Source of the DNA: Actinobacteria bacterium UBA2272
Lineage (GTDB): Bacteria; Actinomycetota; Coriobacteriia; Anaerosomatales; Anaerosomataceae
Direction: 5' to 3'
NCBI GenBank assembly: GCA_002347725.1
Contig: DDXA01000004.1
Span: forward strand, 124,001-188,000
Length of the DNA: 64,000 nt
The notes beneath the pieces are model-generated. The model saw only the letters and a program-made list of their open reading frames with translations, had not been told where the DNA came from and ran no database searches. Positions 36,873 through 43,739 of this stretch are shown here, in pieces. Position 1 is the first letter of the stretch, and the number at the start of each line of letters is the position of its first letter. The translations under genes and the position numbers were made by a program.

Positions 36873-36969
36873 CGCCGTATCCGGCGCTCCTCCGCTCAAG
36901 GTCGCCGAGCATGAGCCGATACACATACGCAGAGCCCACACACGTGTATGAATCGCGAAGGGACCGCCC

Positions 36970-37203
36970 ATGGGCATCCTCGATACGCCCGATATCCCGG
37001 TTGAAGGACGCAAGGTCACGCACGTGCGCGTGGACCGGATAGGCAACGCAGGCGGCAAGGAACTGTGGTGGGTCGCCCTGGCGTTCGAGGACGAGTCGAC
37101 CAAACCCGCCGGCATGTTCACCGACTTCGACAGTGCCGACGAACTCAGCCGCAAGCTCGCCGCCGACTGGGGCGTCGACGCCGTCGTCACGCACGTCGTC
37201 TGA
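36970..37203 (+). CDS. Small hypothetical protein, 77 aa
   Basis: One of the few plus-strand genes, between divergent argS and convergent 37206. AGGGA lies 8 nt before the ATG. The 77 residues are soluble and balanced in charge (MGILDTPDIPVEGRKVTHVR ... WWVALAFEDESTKPAGM), suggesting a small alpha/beta fold, not a random antisense product. The stop is 2 nt from the end of the opposite gene. I do not recognise the family and give no function. Confidence 0.6.
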   Translation: MGILDTPDIPVEGRKVTHVRVDRIGNAGGKELWWVALAFEDESTKPAGMFTDFDSADELSRKLAADWGVDAVVTHVV

Positions 37204-37205
37204 CG

Positions 37206-37622
37206 TCACGACCCGGCCGTCGCCGCGAGGTAGCGACGGAGCCGGTCGCGCGTCGCCGACTCGATCCGCAGCCTCACGCCCGGCGGCGCGAGGTCCCACA
37301 GATCCGGATCCCGGCCCAGCCCGAGTCGCAGCAGGATATGGCTCTGCCCGAGACGCCCGTGAGCCACCGCGTCCTGCGCGCAGTGGAGCGCCCAGCCGAG
37401 GAGCACGAGGTCACCGGCGCGCATCGCGCGCCTCAGGTAGTGATCCGACCACAGCCACGCACTCGGCGCGAAGTGACGCGTGACATCGGCGAGCGACCGC
37501 CGCGCGGGGTACAGCTCGTCGTAGCCGACATCGGCCTGCGCGAGCAACTCGGCGTCTTTGTGCCCGAACCCCTCATCGCGAGCCCAGTCGTAGGTGCGCC
37601 TGAAGTGGACGTCGGGGCCCAT
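37206..37622 (-). CDS. Zinc-dependent phospholipase C/P1-nuclease-like small protein
   Basis: 138 residues from ATG 37622, 5 nt after the rlmH stop. His/Asp spacing resembles the zinc-dependent phospholipase C / S1-P1 nuclease helical fold: HFRRTYDW (His6), RHFAPSAWLWSDHYL, and LHCAQDAVAHG, where a His-X3-Asp-X3-His triad is typical. It is about half the length of known family members and lacks a signal peptide, so it may be a cytoplasmic relative. Low-certainty assignment. Confidence 0.5.
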   Translation of the reverse strand: MGPDVHFRRTYDWARDEGFGHKDAELLAQADVGYDELYPARRSLADVTRHFAPSAWLWSDHYLRRAMRAGDLVLLGWALHCAQDAVAHGRLGQSHILLRLGLGRDPDLWDLAPPGVRLRIESATRDRLRRYLAATAGS

Positions 37623-37627
37623 CGGCG

Positions 37628-38092
37628 TCAGCGGTGGTACGGCTCGCCGCGCACGATGCGGAAGGCGCGGTAGACCTGCTCGAGGAGCACCACGCGCGCA
37701 AGCTGGTGCGGAAGCGTCATCGGGCCGAGTGACATGCGCTCGTCGGCTCGGGCCAGCACGTCGGCGCCCAGCCCGGCCGCGCCGCCCACGACGAAGACGA
37801 CGTGGCTGCGCCCCCGCACGCCGAGGTCCTCGAGCCACGCGGCGAACTCCTCCGACGAGCGCACCCGGCCACCGATCTCGAGGGCGACGACGGTCGCACC
37901 CGCCGGCAGCGCGCGGAGCACGTCGGCCGCCTCGGCGGCGAGCGCACGCGGCTCGTCGGCGGTCACGTCACGGTCGGCGACCTCGGTCACTTCGAGGCGC
38001 GCGTACGGTGCAAGGCGCTTGAGGTACTCGTCGGCAGCCTCGCGCCAGTGGCGCTCCTTGAGCCTGCCGACGCACACGAGTCCGATCCTCAT
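37628..38092 (-). CDS. rlmH: 23S rRNA (pseudouridine1915-N3)-methyltransferase RlmH
   Basis: 154 residues, the typical size. SPOUT enzyme methylating pseudouridine 1915 in helix 69. The SAM-knot segment FVVGGAAGLGADVL and the C-terminal LLEQVYRAFRIVRGEPYHR are diagnostic. The ATG overlaps the stop of the HtrA-type protease gene by 4 nt. Confidence 0.95.
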   Translation of the reverse strand: MRIGLVCVGRLKERHWREAADEYLKRLAPYARLEVTEVADRDVTADEPRALAAEAADVLRALPAGATVVALEIGGRVRSSEEFAAWLEDLGVRGRSHVVFVVGGAAGLGADVLARADERMSLGPMTLPHQLARVVLLEQVYRAFRIVRGEPYHR

Positions 38093-39285
38093 CGGCGATC
38101 GGCGTCCGAGCCGAGCGTCACGGGGAACGTCTCGGTACTCTCGCCCCGGTAGACGACCACCTCGACACTGTCCCCCACGCGCGAACCACGGACCGACGTG
38201 AAGACGTCTTCCGTGCCGCGGATGTCCGTCCCTGCGATCGTCACGATGATATCGCCACGCTCGATACCCGCCGCCTCGGCCGGCGAACCCGGCTGCACGA
38301 GCTGTACGAACGCGCCCGCGTCGACGGGAAGACCGTACTGCGCGGCGATCGAGCGGGTGATCGTCACCGTCGACACACCCATGTAGGGATGCGTGGCCCT
38401 TCCGGTCAGGATGAGCTCATCGGCGATGGTCCGCGCGTAGTCGATGGGGATAGCGAAGCCGATTCCCGCCGACTGCGGTGCGCCGACCGAGCCCGACGGC
38501 GACTGGATGAGCGTATTGATGCCCACCACACGCCCTGCAGCGTCGCACAGCGCCCCGCCGGAGTTGCCCGGGTTGATCGCGGCGTCAGTCTGGATGAGCG
38601 AGGTGTACGCCGTCAGTTGCGCCTCGGCGCCTTCGACATAGCTCGTCCTGCCGAGGGCGGACACGATGCCGGTCGTGACCGTCTTGTCGAGTCCGAACGG
38701 GCTGCCGATCGCCACGACGGGCTGCCCCACGCGAAGGTCGGCCGACGAGCCGAGCTCGGCCGCGGGCAACCCGGAGCGCTCGACCGAGATCACGGCGAGA
38801 TCGCTCGACGGGTCGCGCCCCACGACAGTGCCGACCAGCTCCTCGACGCCTATCGTGACCACGAGACGGTCGGCACCGGCGATCACGTGATCGTTGGTGA
38901 GAATGTGACCATCGGCGCGAATGATGACGCCACTGCCGCTCGCCACCTGGTTGGTGAGGGTGCGCCCGGTGAACGGGTCGAACGCCGTCTGCTCGACGGC
39001 GATGCTCACGACCGATGGTGTCACCTTGAGTGCGACCGCTTCGGCGAAGGTCGCGTCCCCGTAGTCCACCTCGATGCCGGGCTCCGGGGTGGTAGTCGGC
39101 TCTGCGGACGGCTCTGCGTCGGTCGATACCGGCACGCCGACGAGAAGGAGAAAGGCGCCGACCATGAGCGCCGCGGCGATGGCCCCGCCGACAAGAGCGC
39201 CTGCGACGACAAGCGCGAACGGGCCGCATCCCGACGTACGCGGGGCGACGGCCGGAGCCGCGTGCGTCTGGTCGAACTCCTCCAC
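38089..39285 (-). CDS. HtrA/DegP-type S1C serine protease with PDZ domain
   Basis: 398 residues. Quality-control protease anchored in the membrane with its catalytic domain outside. A short cytoplasmic tail is followed by a membrane helix (about 24-50) and a Pro/Thr-rich linker (53-70). The catalytic triad is His133 (LTNDHVIAG), Asp162 (SSDLAVISV), Ser242 (INPGNSGGAL). One PDZ domain spans about 300-385. GTG start at 39285. Overlaps rlmH by 4 nt. Confidence 0.93.
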   Translation of the reverse strand: MEEFDQTHAAPAVAPRTSGCGPFALVVAGALVGGAIAAALMVGAFLLLVGVPVSTDAEPSAEPTTTPEPGIEVDYGDATFAEAVALKVTPSVVSIAVEQTAFDPFTGRTLTNQVASGSGVIIRADGHILTNDHVIAGADRLVVTIGVEELVGTVVGRDPSSDLAVISVERSGLPAAELGSSADLRVGQPVVAIGSPFGLDKTVTTGIVSALGRTSYVEGAEAQLTAYTSLIQTDAAINPGNSGGALCDAAGRVVGINTLIQSPSGSVGAPQSAGIGFAIPIDYARTIADELILTGRATHPYMGVSTVTITRSIAAQYGLPVDAGAFVQLVQPGSPAEAAGIERGDIIVTIAGTDIRGTEDVFTSVRGSRVGDSVEVVVYRGESTETFPVTLGSDADRR

Positions 39286-39353
39286 CTGAGGCCACCACCT
39301 TCCGTTGCTACTCTACCCATCCCGACCCGATGTCCGTGCCCCAGGGCAATGCG

Positions 39354-39380
39354 ACGGCCCCCGGGAGAACCGGGGGCCGT
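39354..39380 (-). terminator. Terminator hairpin left of the mobile element, probably the original tRNA-Thr terminator
   Basis: ACGGCCCCCGG and CCGGGGGCCGT form a perfect 11-bp stem with a 5-nt loop. It lies 8 nt beyond the left 47-bp att repeat, exactly where the 3' trailer of tRNA-Thr would be before integration. No strong U-run follows. Confidence 0.65.
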
Positions 39381-39388
39381 GTGATCTT

Positions 39389-39435
39389 CTGGAGCCGACG
39401 AGCGGATTCGAACCGCTGACCTGCGCATTACGAGT
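39389..39435. repeat. attL: 47-bp copy of the tRNA-Thr 3' half
   Basis: Identical over 47 bp to 45050-45096. It contains the tRNA 3' half from the anticodon to the CCA end (minus strand), but lacks the 5' half, so it is not a functional tRNA. It marks the left junction of the integrated element. Confidence 0.93.
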
Positions 39436-39545
39436 ACCACCAAGCCCACAACAACCGCCGCGCGTGACGCACATTCAAGCACAATCACGCCACAAGTACA
39501 GGGCATCACAATGCACCTGGACACACTCAGATGCAATCAGATAGG

Positions 39546-39563
39546 CGCACGAATAGTACGCAC
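39546..39563. repeat. Left copy of an 18-bp element-end repeat (possible integrase arm site)
   Basis: CGCACGAATAGTACGCAC matches 44973-44990 (CGCATGGATAGTACGCAT) at 15 of 18 positions, all differences being transitions, in the same orientation. The copies lie 110 bp and 59 bp inside the two att repeats, as expected for integrase arm-binding or excisionase sites. Confidence 0.5.
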
Positions 39564-39569
39564 GTTCGG

Positions 39570-40133
39570 CTAGTCGTTCGCCCGGTGCATGAGCGACACG
39601 CGACGGCGGCCCCGGCTCGGCTGGGGCTGCTCCGCTTCCGGCTCGGGTTGCGGCTCGGGTTCCGGTGGATCGTCGGCAGGAGCGCACGCGGTTTCTATCG
39701 CTTCGAGTGCGTCCACGAGCGCTAGCGCGCGGGGCCCGTACTCGTCGAAGTCGAACCACAGCCCAGCTTCGGCGGCTGTCTTCGGCCGCTCGCCACACTG
39801 CCAGCGCGTGGCGGCTTCCGCGATCTCGGCCTCGGTGAACCGGGGGAGGTTGTCCACGATCGTCACAAGCTCGCCGGTGGCGCTCAGGTCGATGCTCTGA
39901 TGCGGGCGCCCCTCCAGGTACTCGAACACGAGTTTGCGCGCCTGCGCGTCGCCGTCTAGCGCGGCCTGGAGCGTGCTGTCTATGAGCGCGTCGGCGTATG
40001 ACTTGCCGTCTGCGGTCAGGGTTGCGATGCGCTCCTGTAGCAAGCTCTTGAGGCTCACGCTACCGGGCGGGCGGCCGGAAGGGTTGCCGCTCACGCCGGG
40101 CTTGAATGTGCCGTCAGGGTTGCGGTCGCTCAT
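39570..40133 (-). CDS. DUF5681 domain phage protein
   Basis: 187 residues. The N-terminus NPDGTFKPGVSGNPSGRP is the DUF5681 signature found in phage and prophage proteins, often near terminase or head genes. The middle is helical and acidic (LPRFTEAEIAEAATRWQCGE). The C-terminus has a Pro/Glu/Gln-rich tract and ends basic (SRGRRRVSLMHRAND). Role unknown; a small-terminase-like or DNA-binding role is conceivable. ATG 40133 chosen over 40208, which would run back into the capsid gene spacer. Confidence 0.7.
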   Translation of the reverse strand: MSDRNPDGTFKPGVSGNPSGRPPGSVSLKSLLQERIATLTADGKSYADALIDSTLQAALDGDAQARKLVFEYLEGRPHQSIDLSATGELVTIVDNLPRFTEAEIAEAATRWQCGERPKTAAEAGLWFDFDEYGPRALALVDALEAIETACAPADDPPEPEPQPEPEAEQPQPSRGRRRVSLMHRAND

Positions 40134-40214
40134 GGTGCTGTCTCCCTGTAGATCGCCTGAAAAGCAGGACGGGAGGGCCGCCGGAAGGGGGTCGGCGGGC
40201 CCTCCCAAGAGGGG

Positions 40215-41072
40215 CTAGCTGATCTCGCCCACCGTGATCCGCTGGACCGCGGCCTCGTGCGGGAACGCCCACGAAACGCGCATGGTGGCACGGATGCCGA
40301 TGCTGTCGAACTCGAAGTACCGGCTCTTGTCCACGGTGAGCTTCACATCCTCGCGCACGACGAGCAGCGCGCGGTCGGCGGGGATGCCCCAGACGGTGCC
40401 CACGGTCACGGCCGGGGTCACGTACAGCGGCACACCGGCGATCATGCGCCGCGCCGGTGCGGTCGGGTCGGGCTGGAGCAGGTTCTTGTTGGACCCGGTG
40501 CTCTCTTTGAGCTGGGCCAGCAACAGCGCGTCGGTCGGGTTGGCGACGAACGCGGTCAGCGTCGCGCCCACGGCCTCGGCCTCGTAGACCGCTTCGAGGA
40601 AGCAGTCCAGATCGGCCCACGCAGCCCCAGCGTCAACATCGTTGGCGGTGATGGCCTCGATACCGTCCGGGCCGTTCACGGTCGTGTTGCCGAAGTACGC
40701 CACGTCGAGCTTGCGCGCGATGTCGCGGCCCAAGCCGTTGCCGATCAGCTCCGCGACGGCCGGAGAGCTGTCCTCGGCAAGCTCGCGGCTGACTACGGTC
40801 AGTCCGGCCAGCTTGAGCGGGCTGACGATCTCCTCGTCCAGGTCGGGATCGGACGCGGTGATCTCGCCGCCCTCGGCTACCCAGCCGGTAGACGGGTCAT
40901 CGACGAGCACCGGCACGCGGAAGCTCGGGTTTGCGGTCGTGACGCGGGTACAGACCTGCGCGGCCCTCGAAGCGTCCATGACGGGCTGCACGACGAGCTG
41001 ACCGTAAGCGTCCGGCAGGAAGCTGTCTGCGGAGTCCTCACGCAGCATAGGAACGAACGGGGATTCAGGCAT
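40215..41072 (-). CDS. HK97-family major capsid protein
   Basis: 285 residues. Forms the phage head shell. The N-terminal arm and VPVLVDDPSTGWVAEGGEI, SPLKLAGLTVVSRELAEDS (P-domain/E-loop region) and the C-terminal A-domain (ADRALLVVREDVKLTV ... DSIGIRATMRVSWAF) are typical of the HK97 group. The N-terminal delta domain is absent, matching a separate scaffold gene upstream. The Shine-Dalgarno GGAGG is buried in a hairpin (41078-41114). Confidence 0.88.
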   Translation of the reverse strand: MPESPFVPMLREDSADSFLPDAYGQLVVQPVMDASRAAQVCTRVTTANPSFRVPVLVDDPSTGWVAEGGEITASDPDLDEEIVSPLKLAGLTVVSRELAEDSSPAVAELIGNGLGRDIARKLDVAYFGNTTVNGPDGIEAITANDVDAGAAWADLDCFLEAVYEAEAVGATLTAFVANPTDALLLAQLKESTGSNKNLLQPDPTAPARRMIAGVPLYVTPAVTVGTVWGIPADRALLVVREDVKLTVDKSRYFEFDSIGIRATMRVSWAFPHEAAVQRITVGEIS

Positions 41073-41077
41073 GATGT

Positions 41078-41114
41078 GTGCCTCCAGAGGTGGAAGTCCC
41101 TACCTGGGAGGCAC
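41078..41114 (-). promoter_or_regulatory. Hairpin that occludes the capsid ribosome-binding site
   Basis: In the mRNA, GTGCCTCC pairs perfectly with GGAGGCAC, the latter containing the capsid Shine-Dalgarno 8 nt before the ATG. The 21-nt loop can form a further 4-bp inner stem. This could delay or condition capsid translation. Confidence 0.5.
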
Positions 41115-41207
41115 CTGGCCGTCCCGGTCGCCCACCTGGGGCACTCGTGACGCTGGGGCGGTCGCCTGGACCGTCATCCCGCGTCGGTTCATTCTACCAC
41201 GCGGCGC

Positions 41208-41245
41208 TGACACGCCGGGGCTCCGGATGCCCCGGCCGCGTGTCA
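41208..41245 (-). terminator. Two-part hairpin after the scaffold gene
   Basis: TGACACG-CCGGGGC pairs with GCCCCGG-(CCG bulge)-CGTGTCA, just after the scaffold stop at 41248. It may partly terminate or protect the mRNA between the scaffold and capsid genes; the rest of the 175-nt gap holds only the capsid leader. Confidence 0.45.
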
Positions 41246-41247
41246 CG

Positions 41248-41724
41248 CTACTTCTTGCCGCCCTTGATCGCGTCGGCCCACGTCACTGAATCGTCTTTCG
41301 GCACACCGCGCGTCGGCTCGCCTGTCGAGAAGCGAACGCGCTTCGCAGCGCCGAGCAGGTGCGCCCGCTCCTTGCGGAAGCGGATGAGCGCCTGGTCGAT
41401 CTTGTCGGGCACGAGGCGCCCATCCTCATCGCGGAACGAGTCGATCTCGAACATGCGCCAGAACTCGTCACCGTGATCGTGCATGTCTGCGAAGTCGGCC
41501 AGCCGTTCCACCATGAAGCGCTCGGAGTGCTTCAGGCGCTCCTTGAGCGAGTCGCGCTCTGCTTCGGTTTCACGAAGCGCCTTGCGGTACTTGGCGGCCT
41601 CGCGGTTGGCCTTGCCGTCTGTGGGCTCCTGCGGGGCTTCTGTGGGCTCCTGCGGGGCTTCAGCGCGTGCCTCGGCCTGTTCGTCGTCCAGGCGCTCCAT
41701 CTCGGTACGTGTGTCGTCAGTCAT
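41248..41724 (-). CDS. Phage scaffold-like protein
   Basis: 158 residues, highly charged and largely helical. An acidic N-terminus contains a tandem EAPQEPT repeat (coded by a 21-bp duplication, 41620-41661). A coiled-coil stretch follows (KYRKALRETEAERDSLKERL), then a C-terminal segment ending SVTWADAIKGGKK, like the capsid-binding tails of phage scaffolds. Position directly before the delta-domain-less capsid gene supports the assignment. AAGGA precedes the ATG. Confidence 0.72.
   Translation of the reverse strand: MTDDTRTEMERLDDEQAEARAEAPQEPTEAPQEPTDGKANREAAKYRKALRETEAERDSLKERLKHSERFMVERLADFADMHDHGDEFWRMFEIDSFRDEDGRLVPDKIDQALIRFRKERAHLLGAAKRVRFSTGEPTRGVPKDDSVTWADAIKGGKK
41620..41661. repeat. 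21-bp perfect tandem duplication in the scaffold gene
   Basis: Two identical 21-bp units (41620-41640 and 41641-41661) code for EAPQEPT twice. In-frame, so it lengthens the disordered N-terminus without breaking the gene. Confidence 0.85.
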
Positions 41725-41743
41725 GGTGCAGTCCTTTCAGTCG

Positions 41744-42286
41744 TCACGCTTCCTTTGCACCGCAGGTAGGACAACCATCCTCCTGCTCGGTGCCCTTGCC
41801 TTTGCACCAACCACAAAGCTCGCTCTTCTCGGGCTCAAGCTCTTCTCGCTCCTCGCTGCTCTGGCTCTCTCTCTCCGGAGGGCTTGGCAAGGTAGGTTCG
41901 GAAGGTACCTTTGGCGGCTTCTTGGGGGGCTTCCTGGGGGGCTTGTTCTTACCGCCTTCGCTCATCGCTTGCCTCGCAGCTTCGATCTGCGCGGCCGAGC
42001 GGTTGTGCTCAAGGTAGTCGTGGACATCTACCCCCTCGTCTGTTCGATCGAAGAGCCCGACATCGACCAGAAGCCCCACGATGCACTCCCGCTGGGCCTC
42101 GTTGCACGGGAAGATGGCGACGAGATGGGCGTCATGCAGTTGACCATCGTTTCGGTGCAGCTCGCAGTACGCGATGGTGGCCGCCCAGAAGCCGAAGGCA
42201 GCGAGTCGCTTCTGCTCCGGGATGGCTAGGAACTTGCGGTGCCACGGAGCTGTTCCTTGGATCGCGGCGTATGCGAGGCGACTCAT
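41744..42286 (-). CDS. Replisome-organiser-like phage protein with C-terminal zinc ribbon
   Basis: 180 residues. The N-terminal half (1-95) resembles winged-helix phage replication initiators: MSRLAYAAIQGTAPWHRKFLA, then GLLVDVGLFDRTDEGVDVHDYLEHNRSAAQIEA, where Asp-Tyr-Leu followed by a helix is typical. A Lys/Pro-rich linker (GGKNKPPRKPPKKPP) leads to a zinc-ribbon-like CGWCKGKG ... CPTCG. Probable role: recognise the element's origin and load replication proteins. The ATG overlaps the stop of the HTH gene by 4 nt. Confidence 0.6.
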   Translation of the reverse strand: MSRLAYAAIQGTAPWHRKFLAIPEQKRLAAFGFWAATIAYCELHRNDGQLHDAHLVAIFPCNEAQRECIVGLLVDVGLFDRTDEGVDVHDYLEHNRSAAQIEAARQAMSEGGKNKPPRKPPKKPPKVPSEPTLPSPPERESQSSEEREELEPEKSELCGWCKGKGTEQEDGCPTCGAKEA

Positions 42287-42585
42287 GGCGTCCCACGCAT
42301 CTGGACTACGCAGGAGTCGGCCGCTTCACCTGCGGATACGTCGCCTGAAGCGCCATTGTGCGGCCTATCGGTGCGGCTATTCTCGATCGCACTGAGGTAA
42401 ACCGACACATTCACGCGCCACGAGCGGCCCCGGCGGTAGGCGCCCGGCACCTTGCCCGCATCGAGATCGGCTCGCAGCGTCCGCACGTCCACGCGCTCGA
42501 ATGCCGCGATCTCCGCCGCCGTAGCGACGGCTGGCAGGTCCGCCGCCGCGATGGTGGGCGGCTTAGTCGCGGGCATCGTCGGCAT
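42283..42585 (-). CDS. Excisionase-like helix-turn-helix protein
   Basis: 100 residues. The central region (about 18-66: VATAAEIAAFERVDVRTLRA ... GAYRRGRSWRVNV) has the MerR/excisionase-type winged HTH layout with a Trp-Arg wing. The C-terminus is polar. It overlaps the repressor gene by 23 nt and the replisome-organiser gene by 4 nt. It may direct excision or activate the leftward operon. Confidence 0.62.
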   Translation of the reverse strand: MPTMPATKPPTIAAADLPAVATAAEIAAFERVDVRTLRADLDAGKVPGAYRRGRSWRVNVSVYLSAIENSRTDRPHNGASGDVSAGEAADSCVVQMRGTP

Positions 42586-42772
42586 CCTCGAGCAGACCGG
42601 CCGGTGCGCCGTCCCAGCCGAGCGCGTTCGCGATCCGCTCGAGCTCGCGCGGGTAAGGGATACGGCGCGAGGATTCGGCCTGGCTGATGTACGGCGGTGA
42701 GATTCGCGCCTCTTGCGCTAGTCGCTGCTTCGACCAGCCGAGCCTTTCGCGCTCTCGTGTCAAACGAATCAT
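42563..42772 (-). CDS. Xre/Cro-CI-type repressor
   Basis: 69 residues, a single HTH_3 domain: RERERLGWSKQRLAQEARIS then PPYISQAESSRRIPYPRELE. AAGGAGT lies 6 nt before the ATG. It faces the zinc-finger/integrase operon across a 130-nt control region with a dyad (42825-42848). It is too short to hold a cleavable CI C-terminal domain, so induction would not be by RecA autoproteolysis. Confidence 0.82.
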   Translation of the reverse strand: MIRLTRERERLGWSKQRLAQEARISPPYISQAESSRRIPYPRELERIANALGWDGAPAGLLEDADDARD

Positions 42773-42824
42773 GCTGACTCCTTCCGTTGGGCTATTGCCT
42801 GTGCTAGTATCGTATCACGGTAGA

Positions 42825-42848
42825 AACCGCACTTGCCGTTTTGCGGTT
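42825..42848. promoter_or_regulatory. Divergent control region with operator-like dyad
   Basis: AACCGCA and TGCGGTT form an inverted repeat with a 10-nt centre in the AT-richer 130-nt gap between the repressor and the plus-strand operon. On the minus strand TGATACGAT (42809-42817) could be an extended -10 for the repressor operon. No good plus-strand promoter was identified. Confidence 0.4.
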
Positions 42849-42902
42849 ACATTGTTCGAGGCATTCGGCAGGTGGGGTAACACAGCGGTTCAAGGAGGGC
42901 TC

Positions 42903-43739
42903 ATGGACTACGGGGAAACTAAGAAGTGGCCGCGCCCAGAACCTGCGGAGCTAGTACGGCTCGACGGCCCGGACATCCTCTGGGCGCTCACGGAGGACAA
43001 GGGGTACGGAAGCACCGGGTACGAGCCATACCGACCGATGAGCGAGCCCACGATCTTCCGCAGTTTCGCCGTGATCACTGATGCAGACGGGGCGCTTGCC
43101 TTCTTCCGCGCGTATGGACCGCTGCTGGCTGACTTCAAGGCGTGCTTCCACTTTGACCGGCGGGACGACTACCGCGAACCCGTCCAGCTATGGCTGTCTC
43201 GCGCCTTCGTAATGGACGAAGCGGTGCGGCTGTTCGATGCGAAGCGCAAGCGGGACGTGGACGCGACCAGTGCCCTCCTGCGTGATGGGCTGCCAGGCGA
43301 TCCGCGCCTGAAAGGGTACGGGGGACGCATCAAAGACATGTACGTGCCCTTCGGAATACGCTTCTTCGCCCAGGATCCGGCACTCGAAGGGCTCTCACTC
43401 TTCGAGCAAGCCGAGTACGTCATCGGGGGTATGGTCAATAGCAACCTCCACCAGAACGTGAGCCCGGAGCTCGTCTATGACGCGAGCCAAGCCGGGGGCG
43501 TCAGCCTCGACCTGCGGCCGGTCAATCTTCTCGGGGCTATGTGGCTGATGTTCGCCCGGACGGTGCTCGGGCAGGTAATCGTGCAGCCCTGCAGCCACTG
43601 TGGCGATTGGTTCGCCATGAGCCCCGAGAGCGCACGCAAGGGACGCGTCTACTGCGCGGATAGCTGCAAGGTAGCTGCGCACCGTGCCCGAACCGCACGT
43701 CAGACCGAGAGCGCAGAATCACAGGAGGGGGATGCATGA
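42903..43739 (+). CDS. Unknown protein with C-terminal zinc finger, coupled to integrase
   Basis: 278 residues. AAGGAGG lies 5 nt before the ATG. The first 220 residues match no family I recognise; they are mixed alpha/beta and contain a Trp-rich start (KKWPRPEPAELVRLDGPDIL) and a helical RAFVMDEAVRLFDAKRKRDVD region. The C-terminus carries CSHCGDWFAM ... YCADSCKVAAHRAR, a four-Cys zinc finger like those ending in CxxxCRxxAxxxR in CGNR-type and related DNA-binding proteins. The stop overlaps the integrase start (ATGA). It may regulate the integrase operon or act against other phages; neither is shown. Confidence 0.65.
   Translation: MDYGETKKWPRPEPAELVRLDGPDILWALTEDKGYGSTGYEPYRPMSEPTIFRSFAVITDADGALAFFRAYGPLLADFKACFHFDRRDDYREPVQLWLSRAFVMDEAVRLFDAKRKRDVDATSALLRDGLPGDPRLKGYGGRIKDMYVPFGIRFFAQDPALEGLSLFEQAEYVIGGMVNSNLHQNVSPELVYDASQAGGVSLDLRPVNLLGAMWLMFARTVLGQVIVQPCSHCGDWFAMSPESARKGRVYCADSCKVAAHRARTARQTESAESQEGDA

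Noticed and set aside
33030..37042. Two long plus-strand open frames (about 730 and 690 codons)
   Set aside because: They mirror hom, DUF454, lysA and argS, which are clear genes on the other strand; composition is typical antisense noise.
39389..39435. A second tRNA-Thr
   Set aside because: Only the 3' half is present; the 5' half is missing and no cloverleaf can form. It is the att repeat.
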